Shown here: in pieces, positions 60,037 through 64,000 of the stretch
How positions within the stretch are numbered: position 1 is the first letter of the stretch
Layout of the letters: each line of letters starts with the position of its first letter
Source of the DNA: JAICQM01 sp963781555
GTDB lineage: Bacteria; Chloroflexota; Limnocylindria; QHBO01
Direction: 5' to 3'
Assembly: GCA_963781555.1 (NCBI GenBank)
Contig: CAWAGB010000008.1
Coordinates: forward strand, 496,001-560,000
Length of the DNA stretch: 64,000 nucleotides
Notes under the pieces: generated by a model
Databases searched by the model: none
What the model was told of the DNA's origin: nothing
The model's input: only the letters and a program-made list of their open reading frames with translations
Program-made: the position numbers and the translations under genes

Positions 60037-60123
60037 GACCCCAACGCCACCTGGGCTGGTCAGCCCGTCGCCAAGTGGACTGCCGATGAATCGGTTCAGC
60101 TGCTGTCCCCTTCAGCCCGTCCC

Positions 60124-60155
60124 ACGAGCCCGCGGGATCCGTCCGGCGGGCTCGT
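60124..60155. terminator. bidirectional terminator-like hairpin
   Basis: ACGAGCCCGC and GCGGGCTCGT form a perfect 10-bp stem with a 12-nt loop, between the convergent VOC gene and the DUF916-like gene. No T-tract follows. Confidence 0.65.
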
Positions 60156-60170
60156 TGCACACTCAGCGGT

Positions 60171-61163
60171 TCAGGGCCGGCGGCGCCATGGAAGCCGGGC
60201 GCCGACCGCGCCGAGTGTCGCGGCGGCAAGCAACGCCACGATCACCAGCAGGAGCGGCGGTCCGTCGCCCTGCGAGATTGGCACCAGGCCCGGGACGGCC
60301 GGGCCCGGAGCAGTGGGCGCGGCGGCCGCCACGGTGAACGGAATGCGGCCGGCGCTCGCGGCTGCACCCTGGGAAGCGTCGCTCATGGAGACACTGACCG
60401 TGTAGTCGCCGGGCGCCAGGAGGCCAGCCAGCGCGAGCTCGACGGAGCTTGCGGTTCGGGCGTAGAACGTGCCCATCTCGATAGGTGCAACGCTCACCCG
60501 ATTCCCGCCGATATCGAAGATTTCGACATCGACAAGCGGCGCGAGGCGCACGTTGCCCGGATTCTTGACCGCCACCGCGACGACCGAGTGGCCCGCCACC
60601 ACGCTGTGATGGGCCGCGCCGATGCCCAACCGCGGGACTCGTGGCCCCGCAATGGTGATCACCACGGCCACGGCCTGCCGGATGACCTGGTCTATCGGGG
60701 TCGCGTCGCCAGTGACCAATGGTTGGTCGTTCTCCAGGACGATGCTGGTGACGTACTCGCCTGGCGCCGCGTCGATCGGCACGGCGACGATGATCGGTCG
60801 GCTCGAGGTGGCGTTGACGGCGAGCTGAATGGTCTCGGAAGCGTAGGTCAGCCAGCGCGTCGTCCCGGTCGTGGCATCGTCGCGAAGGCGGCCGCCGAAC
60901 CCGCCGTTGACGATGGTGTAGACGTCCGCCGCATAGGTCCGCGCGGCAATCGGCGTGCTGCCGTCGTTCCCGATCTGAATGTCCAGGCGGCGCGTCTCGC
61001 CGGGTTGCATGGCGAGGTCGAAAAACGCCCCGGGCTGTCCGACCGGGTGCAGCACAAGCCGGATGGGTGTCGTCTCGGCCAGCGCGGCGGCCGGCAGGAC
61101 GGCGCCGGCCAGCGCGAGCACGAGGCCCACTGCGCCCAGCCGCGCCGTGCGGCGAGCACTCAC
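60171..61163 (-). CDS. DUF916/WxL-type surface protein with C-terminal membrane anchor
   Basis: A 330-residue exported protein. A signal peptide (ends AALAE) is followed by DUF916-like segments: FDLAMQPGETRRLDIQIGNDGSTPI and NATSSRPIIVAVPIDAAPGEYVTSIVLEND. A C-terminal helix (LLLVIVALLAAATLGAVGA) and a short basic tail (WRRRP) anchor it. In Firmicutes, DUF916 proteins sit beside WxL proteins on peptidoglycan; here the WxL-like gene is directly upstream with a 2-nt gap. Confidence 0.78.
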   Translation of the reverse strand: MSARRTARLGAVGLVLALAGAVLPAAALAETTPIRLVLHPVGQPGAFFDLAMQPGETRRLDIQIGNDGSTPIAARTYAADVYTIVNGGFGGRLRDDATTGTTRWLTYASETIQLAVNATSSRPIIVAVPIDAAPGEYVTSIVLENDQPLVTGDATPIDQVIRQAVAVVITIAGPRVPRLGIGAAHHSVVAGHSVVAVAVKNPGNVRLAPLVDVEIFDIGGNRVSVAPIEMGTFYARTASSVELALAGLLAPGDYTVSVSMSDASQGAAASAGRIPFTVAAAAPTAPGPAVPGLVPISQGDGPPLLLVIVALLAAATLGAVGARLPWRRRP

Positions 61164-61165
61164 CG

Positions 61166-61744
61166 TTACGGAGCCGCGGTGATGGTTGTGGTCAGCGTGC
61201 CCGTGTAGGTCCCCACGCGGCTCATGGCGGGGATCGTGAGCGTCATCCCGAGGGCCTGGGTGTACGTGCCGGCGCCGTACGCGGCGGTCGCCGAGAGGAC
61301 CTTTCGGGGGGTGTCGAGGCTGCCGAGTGGGCTGGTGGGCGGCACCTGCGGCCCGGTGGCTGCGGCGACGCCGATGAGCTGGCCGGAAACGAGCACTGGG
61401 GCAGCGGCCGCAGTGAGGGCGAGGGCTGCGGCGGGGATGTTTGCGCCGCCGTTGGCGCTGCCGACCCAGACAAGGTCCGACGCCAAGACGGTCACATTCC
61501 AGCCGGCACCGGTGCCGGTGTTGTCCTCGGCGGTCAGCACCATCGTGCCTGTCACCGGGTGCGCGGCATTCTGATAGGCGACGTCGGTGAGCACGAGGTC
61601 GGAGAGGCTTGCGGTCAGGCCGCTACCGGTGATCTCCTGGACGACGATGTTGGTCGCGAGGACCGGTCCGCCGAAGGCGGCGATGAGGATGGCGCTGGCG
61701 ACGACGGCAATGCCGGCGCGCGCGGGGAGAAATCGTTGTGTCAT
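61166..61744 (-). CDS. WxL-domain-like secreted protein
   Basis: A 192-residue exported protein with signal peptide (AILIAAFGGPVLA). The mature part begins with a SLTDVxx-like strand; GWNVTVLASDL and YTQALGMTLTIPAMSRVGTYTGTL resemble the two WxL-domain blocks (W-x-L...; Y...L.LT.P). It probably forms a surface complex with the DUF916-like protein encoded immediately downstream. Confidence 0.68.
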   Translation of the reverse strand: MTQRFLPARAGIAVVASAILIAAFGGPVLATNIVVQEITGSGLTASLSDLVLTDVAYQNAAHPVTGTMVLTAEDNTGTGAGWNVTVLASDLVWVGSANGGANIPAAALALTAAAAPVLVSGQLIGVAAATGPQVPPTSPLGSLDTPRKVLSATAAYGAGTYTQALGMTLTIPAMSRVGTYTGTLTTTITAAP

Positions 61745-61916
61745 GGATGGTCACCTGGGTGTGCGGGAGGAGGCGGGCGATGAGCGCCCCGTCAACGATC
61801 GATGACCGATCCACTGAGGAGGTGTTCCGCGACAGTGCCCTGAGGGCTGCGCGTGCGTCCACCATGCGCCACGGCGCGCCGATTGCCCATGGGCCATCTG
61901 CCGATCCGCGGCGGCG

Positions 61917-62492
61917 TCAGTTCGCGTCTCGCTCCCGGGCCGCCGCCTTGGCGGCACGCTTGGTGGCCTGGTAGTGCGCCAGCGCAGCGGCGGAGTCCAC
62001 GTCGCCGAGGGTCGGATGGGGTGGCAAGGCCTCCTCCGCGCCGGGAGGTCGCACGTCGAGCAGGCGGACCAGGACGGCGAATAGGGAGGCCACCTTGGCA
62101 GCTCCGAAGCCGGGCATCGCCCCGAGCCGGCGCTTGAGATCCGCGGCATCGGTGGCATCGGTCCAGACGCGGGCGGCGTCGCCGTCGTACTCGCGGGCGA
62201 TATGGGCTGCCAGCTCGCGCACCCGCTTGCCCATCGCGCCGGGGAATCGGTGGATCGCCGGGGGACCCTTGGCCGCCGCGTCTAGCGTGGCGTCGTCGAG
62301 CTCGGCGAGCCGCCGCGGATCGAGCGTGCCGAGCCGCCCGAGGAGCACCTTCGGCCCGCTGAAGGCCTTCTGGACGGGCACCTGCTGGTCGAGCGCGAAG
62401 CCGATCAGGAGCGCCATGGGGTCGGTCACGAGGAGCCGGTCGGCGTCGTCATCGCCCGTGAAATGCAGTCGGTCGGTGGTCATGCGTCCCAT
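61917..62492 (-). CDS. HhH-GPD-family DNA repair-like protein (TIGR03252 type)
   Basis: A 191-residue protein. LLIGFALDQQVPVQKAFSGPKVLLGRLG and LKRRLGAMPGFGAAKVASLFAVLV (helix-hairpin-helix with GFGxxKA) match the uncharacterised HhH-GPD group related to base-excision glycosylases. The C-terminus is basic (KRAAKAAARERDAN). TAGCAT (62499-62504, minus strand) is 6 nt before the ATG. Enzyme activity has not been shown for this group to my knowledge. Confidence 0.82.
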   Translation of the reverse strand: MGRMTTDRLHFTGDDDADRLLVTDPMALLIGFALDQQVPVQKAFSGPKVLLGRLGTLDPRRLAELDDATLDAAAKGPPAIHRFPGAMGKRVRELAAHIAREYDGDAARVWTDATDAADLKRRLGAMPGFGAAKVASLFAVLVRLLDVRPPGAEEALPPHPTLGDVDSAAALAHYQATKRAAKAAARERDAN

Positions 62493-62509
62493 GCCGAGAT
62501 GCTACGGCG

Positions 62510-63400
62510 TCACGGCGTTCCCCGCGCGAGGCTGGCGACGATCGCCTCGGCGGCGTCGAAGATCGGCTCCCGATCCGCCGACGACCACGCGACCGCGGTG
62601 ACGAGGAACTGGCGGTCGCCGTCACCGACCACGTAGACCCGGTACGCAGCACCGCGCCAGGCCCTGAAGTTCCACGACCAGGTCGGGCGTGGCCGAGGAT
62701 CGAGGCCGGCGGCGACGGCCACGCAGGGCAGGGCGGGGCAATCCGTCGGGCCGGACTCCACCCCGTCCGCCACGACGAATTCGACGACCGGCACGCTGGT
62801 GCCGAGGACCGTCAGGTGGCGGAGCTCGCCCGCGGCGAGATCGGGCCGGGAGGCGAGCCACGCCGCAAAGGCGTCACCCGTCGTCCCGACGCCTGTCTCG
62901 AGCGTCCCGTCCGGATTCTGCGGGGCCGGAAGCGCCTGGAGCTCGATCACGTCGCCAGGCCGGTCGACGGGGCGCAGGTCCATGAACCCCACGCGCTGCT
63001 CCAGGTTCTCCCAGCCGGCGGGGACAGTGAAGCGCAACGATGGCGTGAAGAGCGTGGTGGCGTGCTGCCCCGGCTCCAGCAGGCCGAAGCACGCGCTCCC
63101 TTCTGCGCAGGTCCCGTCCCGCGGGATGTCGAGCGGGCGTGGAGCGGGCGACGCCGCGGGCTGCTGCCCCGGCGCCTGCGCTCCCCGCAGCGTCCACGCT
63201 CCCACGACGAGTGCCGCCACGACGGCTGCCGAAGCCAGCAGGCGAGCCGCCGCGCGCCAGCCGTGTCGTGCGGCATGTTGATCGAGTGCGTCGATCCTGG
63301 CGCTCACGGCATCGAGGATGGCGTCCGGGGCCTCGTCCGGGGCCTCGTCGCGGAGCCACGCACCCAGCTGGGACTCCAGCGGTCGCTCGTCGCGGGTCAT
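62510..63400 (-). CDS. membrane protein, partner of the second ECF sigma factor
   Basis: A 296-residue protein: a cytoplasmic N-terminus (residues 1-48), one helix (~50-70: LLASAAVVAALVVGAWTL) and a Cys-containing ectodomain (GTCAEGSACFG, then TDCPALPCVAV). Its ATG overlaps the sigma stop (ATGA). The architecture parallels 57283-58452, but the ectodomain is different. Likely an anti-sigma/sensor; no canonical motif. Confidence 0.7.
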   Translation of the reverse strand: MTRDERPLESQLGAWLRDEAPDEAPDAILDAVSARIDALDQHAARHGWRAAARLLASAAVVAALVVGAWTLRGAQAPGQQPAASPAPRPLDIPRDGTCAEGSACFGLLEPGQHATTLFTPSLRFTVPAGWENLEQRVGFMDLRPVDRPGDVIELQALPAPQNPDGTLETGVGTTGDAFAAWLASRPDLAAGELRHLTVLGTSVPVVEFVVADGVESGPTDCPALPCVAVAAGLDPRPRPTWSWNFRAWRGAAYRVYVVGDGDRQFLVTAVAWSSADREPIFDAAEAIVASLARGTP

Positions 63401-63954
63401 CGACCTGCCTCCTCGCGGCGATGCTCACCACCGCGTGCATCGGCCTCGACTGCCGCGCGCAGAGCGCGTTCGGCGTGATGGAGGCGTGACTTTGCAGTCC
63501 CCAGCGGCACGGCGAGGTTGTTCGCCATCTCCGGCACGCTGAGCCCGACGTAGTGACGGAGGACGATCGCGGCGCGATGCTCGACCGACAGGCGTCGGAA
63601 TGCCCGGCTCAGCACCTCGCGATCCGCGACGGCATCGGTCCCGTCGGCGACGATCGGATGGAACCCACGCAGCATGGTGAGATTCGCGCGCTGTCGGCTT
63701 CCACGCCGCGCCTCGTCGTAGGCGGCGTGGACGACGAGACGCCGGAGCCACGCATCCAGGCGGCTCGGGTCACGCAGTGCGGGCAAGTCGCGCCAGGCCC
63801 GGATGAGCGCCTCCTGGACGGCGTCCTCGGCCGCCCCGCGGTCCCGCAGCATGAGCGTGGCGATGGCGAAGAGGCGATCGACGGATGCGGCCGCGATCGC
63901 CGTGAATGCCTCCCGGTCGCCGTGGCGCGCGCGTTCGACAAGGTCTCGGTCCAC
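63397..63954 (-). CDS. ECF-type RNA polymerase sigma factor 2
   Basis: A 185-residue sigma-70 factor. Region 2: AFTAIAAASVDRLFAIATLMLRDRGAAEDAVQEALIRAW; region 4: FRRLSVEHRAAIVLRHYVGLSVPEMANNLAVPLGTAKSRLHHAERAL. GTG at 63954 begins MDRDLVERARHGDREAF, the normal ECF start. It is followed by its membrane partner at 62510-63400. The upstream promoter region is largely outside the window. Confidence 0.87.
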   Translation of the reverse strand: MDRDLVERARHGDREAFTAIAAASVDRLFAIATLMLRDRGAAEDAVQEALIRAWRDLPALRDPSRLDAWLRRLVVHAAYDEARRGSRQRANLTMLRGFHPIVADGTDAVADREVLSRAFRRLSVEHRAAIVLRHYVGLSVPEMANNLAVPLGTAKSRLHHAERALRAAVEADARGGEHRREEAGR

Positions 63955-64000
63955 CGCCGCATGATGCTCCGTGCTCGGCCGGTCAGCCGAAGGTCATCGA

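Overview
The window is high-GC bacterial DNA with densely packed genes and one tRNA. It has no 16S rRNA, so the lineage cannot be fixed. The best guess is a Gram-positive-like (monoderm) lineage such as Chloroflexota (Limnocylindria/Ellin6529 type) or an actinobacterium. Four things point that way: a heliorhodopsin, several enzymes of F420-using families (LLM oxidoreductase, DUF385, PPOX-like), a MarP-type CvpA-protease fusion, and many genes whose -10 box (TAnnnT) sits 6-9 nt before the start codon, which implies leaderless transcripts.

Layout. 1-2330: the 3' part of a PIG-V-like mannosyltransferase gene is missing at the left edge; then tRNA-Pro(CGG), a response regulator and a small Cys-containing protein. 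2327-21487: a large sugar-catabolism region. One minus-strand operon (13442 down to 2327) encodes a Gfo/Idh oxidoreductase, a TIM-barrel isomerase, a DeoC-like aldolase, a SIS protein, a ribose-type ABC importer, a ROK kinase, a GntR/HutC repressor and NagA. A plus-strand ROK repressor (13662-14927) diverges from it across a palindrome-rich control region. A second minus-strand operon (21487 down to 14924) encodes a KDPG-type aldolase, a SorC regulator, an SDR, an FAD oxidoreductase, a phosphotriesterase-like lactonase, a second Gfo/Idh enzyme and a NagB-like deaminase. Most junctions are 4-nt ATGA/GTGA overlaps. The set looks like uptake and breakdown of an amino sugar or oxidised sugar derivative.

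21572-40885: accessory housekeeping genes. These include a DsbB/TlpA-like pair, pirin, sirtuin, a GH3 NagZ-like lipoprotein, an FGLLP-type membrane protein, panB-panC with a frameshifted DUF2520 gene, a frameshifted YcaQ-like gene, an S51 peptidase, an HtrA-like protease opposite an HxlR regulator with a 23-bp operator, and a nucleoside phosphorylase. 41115-42786 is an insertion-sequence-like element with perfect 23-bp terminal inverted repeats and an 8-bp target-site duplication. It carries transposase-like and zinc-ribbon remnants and a lipoprotein gene.

42838-64000: an ArsR-SRPBCC fusion with an operator inside its promoter, a CopB-like copper ATPase under a CsoR-like site, a PLP decarboxylase, a K+ channel-like TrkA protein divergent from a heliorhodopsin, a second FGLLP protein, a MarP-like protease, a nitrilase with an LLM flavin/F420 oxidoreductase, two ECF sigma/membrane-protein pairs, and a DUF916/WxL-like surface protein pair. 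Three genes are broken by single-base changes in G/C runs, which may be sequence errors.
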